Of a DNA stretch of 64,000 nt, positions 52,326 to 60,434 are shown piece after piece. Numbering within the stretch: position 1 is the first letter of the stretch; each line of letters begins with the position of its first letter. A model generated the notes under the pieces. That model saw only the letters and a program-made list of their open reading frames with translations, was not told the DNA's origin and ran no database searches. The stretch spans positions 474,049-538,048 of the forward strand of contig NZ_JALPVL010000007.1 in NCBI RefSeq assembly GCF_023544465.1, in the 5' to 3' direction. The position numbers were made by a program, and so were the translations under genes. The DNA comes from Paractinoplanes maris. GTDB taxonomy: Bacteria > Actinomycetota > Actinomycetes > Mycobacteriales > Micromonosporaceae.

Positions 52326-52940
52326 GTGAAGCGACGGGCGATCCTCCTCCTGAGCGTGGCCATCGTCCTGATCACGGCCGGCGGCGTCGCGAGCTGGCGC
52401 TGGTGGCACAACCGGCCGCCGTACGACCCCGGTGTGCTCGGCGCTCGGGCGACGCTTCAGCTGGTCGACCAGGCGACTGCGGACGCCGCGCTCAAACCGG
52501 TGAACGCGGTCCGAGCCGCTGAGGGCGACCAGATCGTTCTCGGCCGGGTCACCTGGTCCCGGCCGTCCCAGGCCCGCAAGGGCGACTCCTTCCGGATCGT
52601 TCTGCTGGACAAGCGCAGTCACCTGATGCCCGGCTTCATCGCCGTGACCTCGGCCCGGCCGGACGACGTCAGCACCGGCCTGGACGGCGCCATCGACAGT
52701 GCCCAGAAGCGCGACTCCTGGCTGCGGGGCGCCGGCACGCAGGAGGGCAGTGCGATTTTTGTGGAAGCGGTGGACGTGTCACCGGTGACCTTCCAGACCG
52801 TGTTCCGCGCGCCGAACCCGGAAGCACCACCCTCGTACCGGGTCCCCACGGCCCCCGTGTCTGTTGAGGACCTGCTCGTCGCCCTGATCGGTGTCGGGCC
52901 CGACGGCCAGGTCTATTGGACGCAACGCCTTCTGAATTGA
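52326..52940 (+). CDS. Membrane-anchored protein of unknown function (204 aa)
   Basis: One N-terminal helix (ILLLSVAIVLITAGGVA, residues 6-22) is followed by an external domain of about 180 residues with alternating strands (GDQIVLGRVTW, FRIVLLDKRSHLMPGF, GSAIFVEAVDVSPVTF). No family is recognised. A TACGCT box ends 7 bases before the GTG start, and the only ribosome-like sequence touches the start codon, so it may be leaderless. It follows the lipoprotein gene by 64 bp. Confidence 0.65.
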   Translation: MKRRAILLLSVAIVLITAGGVASWRWWHNRPPYDPGVLGARATLQLVDQATADAALKPVNAVRAAEGDQIVLGRVTWSRPSQARKGDSFRIVLLDKRSHLMPGFIAVTSARPDDVSTGLDGAIDSAQKRDSWLRGAGTQEGSAIFVEAVDVSPVTFQTVFRAPNPEAPPSYRVPTAPVSVEDLLVALIGVGPDGQVYWTQRLLN

Positions 52941-52985
52941 GACTGCCGCGAGTGGTCGCCGCGGCGCCACCGCATTCTTCGGCCG

Positions 52986-53014
52986 TTGACATCAGGAAGA
53001 TATCTTCCTAACGT
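52986..53014 (+). promoter_or_regulatory. Promoter with a PadR-type operator in the spacer
   Basis: TTGACA (52986-52991) and TAACGT (53009-53014) are separated by exactly 17 bp. The spacer holds the perfect 16-bp palindrome AGGAAGATATCTTCCT (52994-53009). The expected transcription start coincides with the GTG of padR at 53021. A repressor bound here would block its own promoter. Confidence 0.85.
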
Positions 53015-53020
53015 TGGACC

Positions 53021-53377
53021 GTGCCTCCACGTAAACCAGGAACGCTCCTGCCTCTCGAGGCGGACATCCTCATCGCCGCGGTGCTGGAGCGCCGCGGCGG
53101 GCAGGCGACGTTTCACGGCTTCGGCCTCGCCCGGGTCATCCAGGAGCAGTACGGGTCCCGCTCCCTCACCGCGCACGGCACGTTGTACAAGGCTTTGAAC
53201 CGGCTGGAGGATCTCGGCCTGCTCACCTCGGACTGGGAAGATCCGGCCCAGGCCGTTGCCGGTCGGCCGCGCCGGCGGCTCTACCAACTGACCGCTCAGG
53301 GCATGCACATCGCCGACCGGGTCCGCGCGGACCGGACCGCGGGACGCATTCCACGATTCGCCCCCGAGACGGCATGA
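53021..53377 (+). CDS. PadR-family transcriptional regulator (118 aa)
   Basis: A winged helix with LEADILIAAVLERRGGQATF, then RSLTAHGTLYKALNRLEDLG (recognition region) and RPRRRLYQLTAQG, typical of the small PadR subgroup. The GTG start has no ribosome site but sits at +1 of a strong promoter, so the message is leaderless. The palindrome in that promoter is probably its own operator. The ATG of the next gene overlaps its stop (ATGA), the normal arrangement in which PadR controls a membrane protein. Confidence 0.88.
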   Translation: MPPRKPGTLLPLEADILIAAVLERRGGQATFHGFGLARVIQEQYGSRSLTAHGTLYKALNRLEDLGLLTSDWEDPAQAVAGRPRRRLYQLTAQGMHIADRVRADRTAGRIPRFAPETA

Positions 53378-53838
53378 GGACGCCGCCGACCCGTCGCGCC
53401 GCCCATCTGGCGATCTGGTGGGCGCGGTGTTACACGCGGCGACTCCCGGACCCGGTGGCCGAGCGCCGGCTCGGCGAGCTCCGTTCCGACCTTCACGACC
53501 ACATCACGGACGATCAGGCTCGCGGCACAGCCGACTGGCGTATCGCCCTCAGTGTCATGTCCCGCATGGCCCGGGGCCTGCCCGCCGACGCCGTCTGGCG
53601 CAGCCGCATCCGACCCTGGACAGGAGACGTCTTGAAATCCTTCGCCGCCATCCTCGCCGCCGGACTCGCCCTCGCCGCCGTCGGCGTGCTCGCCATCCTG
53701 TACGGCAGTGGCGACGACTCGCCAGGCCTCGTCCTCATCGGGATTCTGCTCATCATCGGCGCGTTCATCATCGGCGTGCGGACCGGCCACCGCCGCGGCC
53801 GCAGCGTCGACCACCGCCGAAACACCCGGCATCCCTGA
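53374..53838 (+). CDS. PadR-linked membrane protein (154 aa)
   Basis: The N-terminal 70 residues (WWARCYTRRLPDPVAERRLG, ELRSDLHDHITD) resemble the permease-prefix helices common in proteins encoded behind padR. Two membrane helices follow (about 89-112 and 117-136), then a basic tail. It is translationally coupled to padR by a 4-bp overlap. The function is unknown; the family is often linked to ABC export or envelope stress. Confidence 0.75.
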   Translation: MRTPPTRRAAHLAIWWARCYTRRLPDPVAERRLGELRSDLHDHITDDQARGTADWRIALSVMSRMARGLPADAVWRSRIRPWTGDVLKSFAAILAAGLALAAVGVLAILYGSGDDSPGLVLIGILLIIGAFIIGVRTGHRRGRSVDHRRNTRHP

Positions 53839-53890
53839 AAGCCGCTCCACGGCTCACCGGCAGCCGGTGCCGGCGCGGTAGGTTGCGGGC

Positions 53891-54619
53891 GTGCAGATCG
53901 TGACCCGCACCGACCGGCCGGATCTGAACGACACGGCCGCGGCCGTGTTCAAGGAGCGGTGGCCGGAGTTCATCTTCCACGACGAGACACCCAAGAAGTA
54001 CCTGAGCCGGGTCTTGGAGCACTTCAGCCACTTCGACATCCTGGTGCTCGACCAGGAGGCCGTGGTGGCCGGTGGCTGGGGCGTCCCGATCGCCTGGAAC
54101 GGCGAAGCCGGCGATCTGCCGTCCGGCTACGACGAGGCCCTGGTCCGAGACGTGCAGGGGCGGGAGGCGGACATCCCGGCCACGACCCTGAGTTTCATGG
54201 CCGTCGCGGTCGGATCCGCGCAGGACAAACGTGGTCTGGCCACTGTGGTTCTGCGGGAGCTGACGCAACGGGCTCAGGAGGCCGGCCTTGCCCACGTCAT
54301 CGCGCCGCTGCGGCCGACCTGGAAGCACCGTTGCCCGACGGTCCCCATGGGCGAGTATGCGGCATGGACACGAGCGGACGGGCTCTCGATCGATCCGTGG
54401 ATCCGCACACATCAGCGGATGGGCGCGCGGATCCTCGGTCCGGCACCGACCTCCATGGTGATCGAGGGTTCCGTCGCGGAGTGGGAAGAGTGGACGGGCA
54501 TGGTCTTCCCCGTCACCCGCGAATACGTCGTCCCGGACGCCCTCGATCTGGTCGCGATCGACCGGGAGACCGACCGCGGCGTCTATGTCGAGCAGAATCT
54601 CTGGGTTCAGCACCGCTGA
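53891..54619 (+). CDS. GNAT-family N-acetyltransferase-like protein (242 aa)
   Basis: A GNAT fold is suggested by FDILVLDQEAVVAGGWGVPI (strand pair), LSFMAVAVGSAQDKRGLA (the strand and acetyl-CoA loop, with QDKRGLA in place of QxxGxG/A), a helix with LRELTQRAQEAG, and a C-terminal extension with WIRTHQRMGAR. A TAGGTT box 7 bases before the GTG and no ribosome site point to a leaderless message. The substrate is unknown. Confidence 0.75.
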   Translation: MQIVTRTDRPDLNDTAAAVFKERWPEFIFHDETPKKYLSRVLEHFSHFDILVLDQEAVVAGGWGVPIAWNGEAGDLPSGYDEALVRDVQGREADIPATTLSFMAVAVGSAQDKRGLATVVLRELTQRAQEAGLAHVIAPLRPTWKHRCPTVPMGEYAAWTRADGLSIDPWIRTHQRMGARILGPAPTSMVIEGSVAEWEEWTGMVFPVTREYVVPDALDLVAIDRETDRGVYVEQNLWVQHR

Positions 54620-54812
54620 CCCGCGGCATACCCGGCGTGGCCTCGGAGCCGCCGTCAGCCTGGCCTGCCTGCGCGCGATGCGGGACGCCGGCGCGGCCCT
54701 CGCCGTGGTGTACCCATGCGGTGACGCCGCCTACCCGGTGCCGCGCGAGCTCTACCACCGGATCGGCTTCCGCGACGCCGGACGCACCGTCACCTATCGG
54801 CGAGGCACCTGA
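54612..54812 (+). pseudogene. C-terminal remnant of a GNAT acetyltransferase
   Basis: Just inside the end of the preceding gene, another frame reads ADPRHTRRGLGAAVSLACLR (the acetyl-CoA pyrophosphate loop RRGLG and following helix), then AALAVVYPCGDAAYPVPREL and YHRIGFRDAG, to a TGA at 54810-54812. This is the second half of a GNAT protein without its N-terminal half. It is probably the relic of another acetyltransferase truncated when the gene at 53891 was joined to it. Confidence 0.6.
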
Positions 54813-54836
54813 ACCACCCTTTGGTTGAATGAGGCG

Positions 54837-55127
54837 GTGGAACCGAGTGACACCGAACCGTCCCCGGACCGTTTCCAGCTCACTGTCGACGACGAGCCGT
54901 TCGACGTTGCCTACGACCCGGCGCAACCCGGCGCCTATCACTACACCCGCCTCACCGGTCCTGCGCCGGGCTACGGGTTCAGCAGCCGGCGGTCCGATCA
55001 GGTGAGGAGCACGGTCGTCGAGCACGTCGAGGAGATCCGGTCCTTCCTCGACATCGTCGATCCGGTGACCGGTTACATCGAGGACGACCCGGACGATGAT
55101 GGCGGGGATGACACCAGCCGTTCCTGA
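54837..55127 (+). CDS. Small acidic protein of unknown function (96 aa)
   Basis: The sequence is predicted to form a short beta/alpha unit (FQLTVDDEPFDVAYDPAQPG, AYHYTRLTG, VEEIRSFLDIVDP) followed by a strongly acidic tail (IEDDPDDDGGDD). The GTG start is preceded closely by GAGG; a TTG four codons upstream is an alternative. No family is recognised. Composition and codon use look like a genuine gene. Confidence 0.55.
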   Translation: MEPSDTEPSPDRFQLTVDDEPFDVAYDPAQPGAYHYTRLTGPAPGYGFSSRRSDQVRSTVVEHVEEIRSFLDIVDPVTGYIEDDPDDDGGDDTSRS

Positions 55128-55198
55128 GGGGCCGGTGAACGACGTGATAGCGCAAGAACCGTCAAGCGTGGGTGCCGCCTGATTGGTACCGTCCGGTC

Positions 55199-56098
55199 GT
55201 GTCGTCGCGAATCCGCGAGTTACTCGAACTCCTCGCCGTCGTCAACTCCCGGCCGGGTGAGGATGTCTCACTGTCGGCCCTGGCGCGGCGGGCCCACCGG
55301 TCGCGTTTCGATCTCCACCGCCGTCTCCGGCGACTGACCGGTCAGACGCCGAAGACTTACACGACGCGGGTCCGGCTGGCTCGGGCCGCGGGTGAGCTGG
55401 TGGCGAGTGACCGCCGGGTGTCGGCGATCGCCCTCGACCACGGATTCGGCAGTCATGAGGTCTTCACCCGGACCTTCACCCGCCGCCTCGGTCGTAGTCC
55501 GCAGAGCTACCGCGCTCGCGGGTTGCACGTGACCGGACGGCGCATCGCGGCCGTGCACGCCTCGGCAGTGAGTTCCACGGCACCTTGCATCGGCCTCTAC
55601 CGCATCAGCATCACCGAGAGGAAAACCGCTGTGCCCCTCGACATCTCGGTTCGTGATCTGCCCACCATCCACGCCCTGGTGATACGTCGCCGGATCACTC
55701 GCGACGAGATCGCGACCGCGCTCGCCGAAACCCTGCCGACAGTGTTCGGCTACGCCCAGCAACACGGGCTGGCCATCGCCGGGCCGCCGTTCGCCCGCTA
55801 CCCGGAGGTCGGGATGGGTTCACTCGTCATCGAGGGTGGCATCACGATCGCCGAGCCCCCGTCAACGGCTCTCACCCACGGGATCGAGGCGCTCGTCATC
55901 CCGCCGGGCCGAGCGGTGACGGCCATTCATCGTGGGCCCTATGACAGCCTGACCGAGTCCTATCAGGAGATCGAGAAGTGGATGCGTGATCAGGGACTGT
56001 CCGCGGCCGGAGCGCCCTGGGAGACATACCTGACCGATCCCGGCGAGCGCCCGGACCCGGCGACGTGGGAAACGGAAATCGTCCAGCCGGTGCGGTGA
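55199..56098 (+). CDS. AraC-type regulator with GyrI-like effector-binding domain (299 aa)
   Basis: Two N-terminal HTH units (LSALARRAHRSRFDLHRRLR, ALDHGFGSHEVFTRTFTRRL) are followed by a C-terminal GyrI/BmrR-like small-molecule domain from about residue 145 (VRDLPTIHALVIRR, GRAVTAIHRGPYDSL, ending ETYLTDPGERPDPATWETEI). This is the Rob/SoxS-like layout for sensing hydrophobic compounds. A TACCGT box lies exactly 7 bases before the chosen GTG, giving a leaderless start; another GTG nine codons upstream lacks one. The target is unknown. Confidence 0.85.
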   Translation: MSSRIRELLELLAVVNSRPGEDVSLSALARRAHRSRFDLHRRLRRLTGQTPKTYTTRVRLARAAGELVASDRRVSAIALDHGFGSHEVFTRTFTRRLGRSPQSYRARGLHVTGRRIAAVHASAVSSTAPCIGLYRISITERKTAVPLDISVRDLPTIHALVIRRRITRDEIATALAETLPTVFGYAQQHGLAIAGPPFARYPEVGMGSLVIEGGITIAEPPSTALTHGIEALVIPPGRAVTAIHRGPYDSLTESYQEIEKWMRDQGLSAAGAPWETYLTDPGERPDPATWETEIVQPVR

Positions 56099-56115
56099 CG
56101 AGCTGGGGTACACCT

Positions 56116-56385
56116 CTACCGGCGATGACGATCCAGCTCGAGCTCGGTGAACGCGGTGATCATCGCGCGCCAGATCGCCTCGGCCACGGTGGCGTCCAGT
56201 CCGGCGTCCACGGCTTTGGCGCGGACGGCCGTGACAACCTGTTCGACGCGATCGGGTGCTCGCACGGCGTGCTCATCGCTCTTGAAGGCGGCCGCGGCCT
56301 CGACGAGCTCTTGGCGGCGGGCCAGCAGCGCGACGAGCTGGGTGTCGAGGTCGTCGAAGCGGGAGCGGACGTCAGCGAGAGACAT
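56116..56385 (-). CDS. Chorismate mutase, AroQ type (89 aa)
   Basis: A short all-helical AroQ domain: VRSRFDDLDTQLVALLARRQ with the N-terminal Arg, an ELVEAAAAFKSDE helix carrying the catalytic Lys, and RVEQVVTAVRAKA. It converts chorismate to prephenate for Phe/Tyr, or may be an isochorismate-pyruvate-lyase type enzyme. AAGGACC precedes the ATG by 10 bases. It is convergent with the AraC/GyrI gene and divergent from the HAD gene. Confidence 0.82.
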   Translation of the reverse strand: MSLADVRSRFDDLDTQLVALLARRQELVEAAAAFKSDEHAVRAPDRVEQVVTAVRAKAVDAGLDATVAEAIWRAMITAFTELELDRHRR

Positions 56386-56443
56386 GATTGTCACGGTCCT
56401 TCGGGTTGATCGGTGGCCGGCGGTGACCCGGATAGGCTGCCGC

Positions 56444-57142
56444 ATGCTCATCAGCGAGACACTCGTACCGATTCGTGGTGTCATTTTCGACTTCCATGCC
56501 ACGCTGGTCGAGGGCGGCGACGCCGATCTGTGGATCAGCTCCGCTCTTCGCCGTCTGGCCGAGAACGGAACAGCGGAGCCGGATCTGACTCCCGGCCAGA
56601 TCGCGGGCCTGCGTGAGCATCTCGACCATATCTGGCAGCACGCCCACACGATCGACCCGCGCAGCGAGCGCGACCTCAGCCAGGATCGTCATCGGGACGT
56701 CTTCCAGCAGACGGCGGCCCTCTTTCCCGGCATCAAGCCCGACCTGATCGGCGCGCTGTATGCGGTGATGCCGGATCAGTGGCGGCTCTTCGCCGACACG
56801 CTTGCGGTCCTGCGCGCATTGAAGGCGCGCGGGATCCGGGTCGTGGTGCTGTCCAACATCGGGCTGGACATCCGTCCCCTCCTCGATCGGGCCGGGGTCA
56901 CCGAGCTGATCGACGGCGTGGTGCTGTCGTACGAGGTGGGCCTGGTGAAGCCCGACCCGGCCATTTTCGCCCGGGCACTGGACCTGCTCGACGTTCGGGG
57001 GATCCATGCCTTGATGGTCGGCGACAGTCCCCGGGACGACGTCGGCGGCGTGCCCCTGCAGATCCGTACGCTCATCCTGCCCCGTACGCCGGGACCGGTG
57101 CACGGGCTGGGCGCGGTCCTCCAGATGATCGGGGCCGGCTGA
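56444..57142 (+). CDS. HAD-family hydrolase (232 aa)
   Basis: Motif I is VIFDFHATLVEG, keeping the nucleophile Asp but with His in place of the second Asp. Motif II is VVLSNIG, motif III has Lys in GLVKPDPAIF, and motif IV is MVGDSPRDDVGG. A helical cap lies between residues 20 and 110. The replaced acid/base Asp may slow aspartyl-phosphate turnover or alter specificity. TAGGCT lies 5 bases before the ATG and no ribosome site is present, so it is probably leaderless. Confidence 0.85.
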   Translation: MLISETLVPIRGVIFDFHATLVEGGDADLWISSALRRLAENGTAEPDLTPGQIAGLREHLDHIWQHAHTIDPRSERDLSQDRHRDVFQQTAALFPGIKPDLIGALYAVMPDQWRLFADTLAVLRALKARGIRVVVLSNIGLDIRPLLDRAGVTELIDGVVLSYEVGLVKPDPAIFARALDLLDVRGIHALMVGDSPRDDVGGVPLQIRTLILPRTPGPVHGLGAVLQMIGAG

Positions 57143-57195
57143 GACAGCTGTGGTGTGGCCGGCCGGCGCCTGGCCGGCCGGCCACACTCACCGGA

Positions 57196-58197
57196 TCAGG
57201 GGTTGGCCCGGTCGAGGCTTCTGGGGTCGTCGGGGGCCTGATGCTGGGCGTAGAGGCCGCTGCGGGCGACGCGGCGCCACGGCCGCGCATAGTTCTCGGC
57301 CGTCAGGTCGAGCTCGGCGGTGGCGATGGCAGGTACGGGATCGGGCCGGCATCGGGTGATCCAGTCACCGTCCGGGCTGATCACGCCGGAGGGAGCGTTC
57401 GGAGCGTCCTGCGCCGTGCCCGCGTAGCTGACCCAGAAACTGTTGGCCGCCGCGAGCGCCCGCGCCTGCAGGGCGAACGGGCCGTTGTTGGGCGCCGATC
57501 CCGGGCCGTGGGTGGAGAAAAGGACGCAGTCGACGTCGAGCCGTTCGTATTCCAGGAAGACCTCGGGGTACGTGGCCTCCATGCCCATCGCGCAGCCGAA
57601 CCGCACGCCGTCGACGGTGAAGGTGACCGGCGCCGTGCCGGGCGTGTACATGTGGCTCACCTTGGTGTTGGACAGCATCCGCTCGTCGTAGCGGGTGGTG
57701 ATCGCACCCTCGTCGGAGATGACGTAAAGGCTGAGGTGCGGGCGGCGGGGTGCGGTCAGCGGGTGCACCGAGCCCAGGACGGTCCACAGCCCCAGCTCGC
57801 CGGCCAGCTCCGTGATCGCCCGCAATTCGTGGGCCAGCGTCGGCCAATCGGCCCGGGACCAGTCGGACGGACCGACGGGCGCGGAGCCGGTGGCCGACAT
57901 GATTGCCTTGTCGGGGCACGTCAGCGCGCCCTCGGGCAGGTGCAGCAACCGGGCGCCGGCCGTGTGGGCGTCGCGCATGAGGCGACGGATCTGGGCACCA
58001 CTCTCACGTACGGCCGCGGTGTCGCCCGGATCGGATGACCCGGTGAGTTGGGCGACCGACAGTCGCAGTGTCGTGTTCTTCGGCATCGATTCTCCTGGCG
58101 GAGTCGTGCGGAAGTGCCGCAGCGCAGCGGTGTAGGACTCGCCGGTTTTGGCCGCTCGGGCTCGTACCCGGCGTTTGAAGTTCCTGTTCGCTGTCAT
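57196..58197 (-). CDS. Carbon-nitrogen hydrolase paralogue with lost catalytic residues (333 aa)
   Basis: Residues 45-320 align with nitrilase-superfamily amidohydrolases, but the Glu-Lys-Cys triad is broken: Glu is kept in LPEGAL (E89), Lys is Glu in YDERML (E172) and Cys is Gly in CAMGMEATYPE (G205). An N-terminal basic segment (FKRRVRARAAKTGESY, residues 7-22) is absent from its neighbour and resembles a small module seen alone in actinomycetes. The ATG with a GGAGGG site was chosen to include it. It is probably a binding or regulatory paralogue, downstream of the active copy. Confidence 0.8.
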   Translation of the reverse strand: MTANRNFKRRVRARAAKTGESYTAALRHFRTTPPGESMPKNTTLRLSVAQLTGSSDPGDTAAVRESGAQIRRLMRDAHTAGARLLHLPEGALTCPDKAIMSATGSAPVGPSDWSRADWPTLAHELRAITELAGELGLWTVLGSVHPLTAPRRPHLSLYVISDEGAITTRYDERMLSNTKVSHMYTPGTAPVTFTVDGVRFGCAMGMEATYPEVFLEYERLDVDCVLFSTHGPGSAPNNGPFALQARALAAANSFWVSYAGTAQDAPNAPSGVISPDGDWITRCRPDPVPAIATAELDLTAENYARPWRRVARSGLYAQHQAPDDPRSLDRANP

Positions 58198-58386
58198 CGG
58201 CCCTCCGCTGTCCCGCGCGTCGATCCCCCGCGCGATCAGACGTCCGGAACAACGAACGAGGACAGCGACCCGAGATGGGAATCCCTTTGCCTCCGTCGAG
58301 GACCGCGCGTCGGGGACGGTCGCAGGAGGTTGGGCGTGGGCCACGCCAGTACGGACGTTAGCAGCGGCCCGCCGACAACGCCACCA

Positions 58387-59232
58387 TCAGATACTGGTCC
58401 GGTCGGTGCTGCGGAAGTCGTCGACCCGCCGGGTGGTGTAGATGTCGCCGACGCGCGCGATCTCCCGCCATGGCCGGGCTTTGTTCAGCGCGATGTCGAG
58501 CTCGGGGTCGGTGCGGTCGAGGTCCACGCAGATCACCTCGGGCCGGTCCGGGCCGGCGTGCTCGAGGACGTAGCCGTGCGGGCCGATCACCGCCGACGGG
58601 CCGGCCGCGGCGCAGGAGGCGGGCACGGCGATGCTGACCCAGTAACCGTTCGCGGCGGCATGTCCGCGGGCGAGGACTTCGAAGATCGGATCCTCGGAGT
58701 ACGTCGAGAAGAGCACACAATCCACCCCGAGTTCCCGTTGCTCCAGCCACAGCTCGGGGAAGTTCACCTCGATGCAGAGCAGGCAGCCGAACCGGAACCC
58801 GTCGACCTCGAAGGTGCAGACGTGGTCGCCCGGGGTGTAGAAGCCGGTGATCTCGGAGTGCGACACCAACCGCTTGTCGTACCGGTCGGCGAGTTCGCCA
58901 CGATCGTTGATGACCCACAGCGAGTTGTGGGGCCAGTGGTCGCCGGACAGCCGGTGATTGCCGCCCACCACGGCCCAGATGCCGAGCTCCGCGGCCACCG
59001 CCATCGTGGCCCGCAGCTCCGCGGCGACCGGGGCCCAATCAATCCGCCAGCCGCGGTAATAGGGCTTTGCCGCACCGGCATAACCGGAAAGAGCGCCCTC
59101 GCCGAAGTGAACCAGCCGCGCACCCTGCTCGGCGGCCTGCCGCATCGCCGCGCGGATCGCCGCCCCGTTCGCACCCGGGTCCGTGGTGACTTCCGTCTGC
59201 GCCACGGCGATCCGCATCCGCTCCGGAGTCAT
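58387..59232 (-). CDS. Carbon-nitrogen hydrolase (nitrilase superfamily, 281 aa)
   Basis: It has the complete triad: E45 in HFGEGALSG, K120 in RYDKRLVSH and C153 in CLLCIEVNFPE. It hydrolyses a C-N bond in an amide or nitrile; the substrate is unknown. The ATG overlaps the stop of the MazG-like gene (ATGA), so the two are translated together. A paralogue lacking Lys and Cys lies 190 bp downstream. Confidence 0.88.
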   Translation of the reverse strand: MTPERMRIAVAQTEVTTDPGANGAAIRAAMRQAAEQGARLVHFGEGALSGYAGAAKPYYRGWRIDWAPVAAELRATMAVAAELGIWAVVGGNHRLSGDHWPHNSLWVINDRGELADRYDKRLVSHSEITGFYTPGDHVCTFEVDGFRFGCLLCIEVNFPELWLEQRELGVDCVLFSTYSEDPIFEVLARGHAAANGYWVSIAVPASCAAAGPSAVIGPHGYVLEHAGPDRPEVICVDLDRTDPELDIALNKARPWREIARVGDIYTTRRVDDFRSTDRTSI

Positions 59233-59558
59233 CGGTTGTCGCCGCTGCCACCCAGCAGGCCGCGAGCCTGCCGGCTGGCCAGTTTCTCCAGGTTGACCTG
59301 CGCGATGTCGTCCAGCGACAGGTCGAGGTAGTCGGCCAGCACCGCCACATACCAGAGCACGTCACCGAGTTCCTTGGCGATGTCGGCCCGGTCGATCCGC
59401 GACTCGTCGCTGTCGAGATCGCGGACCCACTTCTTGAACTTCTCGGCGACCTCGCCGGATTCGCCGACCAGCCCGAGCACCAGGTGAAGCAGCTCGTTCT
59501 TCTTGTCACGCGGAGCGGCGGTACGCAGGGCGCCGCGCTGATACTCACCCAGTTCCAT
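59229..59558 (-). CDS. MazG-like nucleotide pyrophosphohydrolase (109 aa)
   Basis: The all-alpha NTP pyrophosphatase core is visible: GESGEVAEKFKKW (metal-binding ExxE helix) and AKELGDVLWYVAVLADYL (second acidic helix). It cleaves nucleoside triphosphates to monophosphates and may sanitise the nucleotide pool. GGAG precedes the ATG by 4 bases. It lies 17 bp after the HEAT-repeat gene and overlaps the next gene, so it is the middle of an operon. Confidence 0.88.
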   Translation of the reverse strand: MELGEYQRGALRTAAPRDKKNELLHLVLGLVGESGEVAEKFKKWVRDLDSDESRIDRADIAKELGDVLWYVAVLADYLDLSLDDIAQVNLEKLASRQARGLLGGSGDNR

Positions 59559-59575
59559 TATCTCCGTGCCCCTGG

Positions 59576-60385
59576 TCAGACGCTTTCTCGTTCGGTGATG
59601 GCTGCTCGGATACGACGAAGTGTGCGCAGGGCTTTCTTCGCCGCGACCCGGACCTCGCCGTCGAACACGGTCACGCCCCGGTCGGCGGCCATCAGCCGCT
59701 CCAGGGTCGGTTTCACCCGATCGTCCCCGGTCGATCCGAGCGCGACCGCGGCCCAATACCGCTGATCCGGATCGGGGCTGTCGGCCGCGGCGAGCAGCCG
59801 GGGCACCACCTCGGGCGCGAACAGGGCCAAAGTGCTGGCCAGGTAACCGATCCGGGGGAAGCGCCGATGCTCGAACTCGTGCCAGAGCGCCTCCATCGCC
59901 GCGTCGCCACCGATGCGGGCCAGGGCGTCGGCGGCCCGCTGACGCATCCAGTCGGCCTCATCGCCGAGCAGCGGCCGCAGCGCGGGCACGACCGAGGCGT
60001 CGCCGAGAAGGCCGAGGGCGGTCACCGACTCGGCCCGGACAATCCACTGTGGGTGGTCCAGGAGCGTGACGAGCTGGGGCACGGCGGCCCGGATGTCCAT
60101 GGCCGCGCAGCCCATCGCGGCCCAGGCCTGGCAGTTGTATCGGGTGTCGCCGAGCGCGGCCAGCAACGGCTCCGCCAGTCCGGCGTCCGCGAAGACGGCC
60201 GCGTGGTTCAGCGCCCGCGAATACAGCGACCGGTGAAACTTTGGGTAATCGCGCACGAGCACGTGCAGCGCCGCGATGGCTGACTCGTCACGCTGCGTCC
60301 TGGCCCGGTCGAGCAACTGATGCACATGCGCTTCGCGGGTCTCGAGGTCTCCTGATCGAAGGCCTTGCAGGTCGGCGGGATTCAC
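59576..60385 (-). CDS. HEAT-repeat protein (269 aa)
   Basis: Tandem helix-pair repeats of about 30 residues fill the protein (AVPQLVTLLDHPQWIVRAES, VVPALRPLLGDEADWMRQRA, VVPRLLAAADSPDPDQRYWA), the PBS-lyase/HEAT type that serves as a protein-binding scaffold. A TATGGT box ends 7 bases before the GTG start, so the operon transcript is probably leaderless. It is the first gene of the HEAT, MazG, nitrilase, nitrilase-like operon; it may hold the others together, which is inference. Confidence 0.82.
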   Translation of the reverse strand: MNPADLQGLRSGDLETREAHVHQLLDRARTQRDESAIAALHVLVRDYPKFHRSLYSRALNHAAVFADAGLAEPLLAALGDTRYNCQAWAAMGCAAMDIRAAVPQLVTLLDHPQWIVRAESVTALGLLGDASVVPALRPLLGDEADWMRQRAADALARIGGDAAMEALWHEFEHRRFPRIGYLASTLALFAPEVVPRLLAAADSPDPDQRYWAAVALGSTGDDRVKPTLERLMAADRGVTVFDGEVRVAAKKALRTLRRIRAAITERESV

Positions 60386-60434
60386 CGCCCGACCATACGC
60401 GCCACCATCGGCACGCCACGACCAGGCCGGACAA

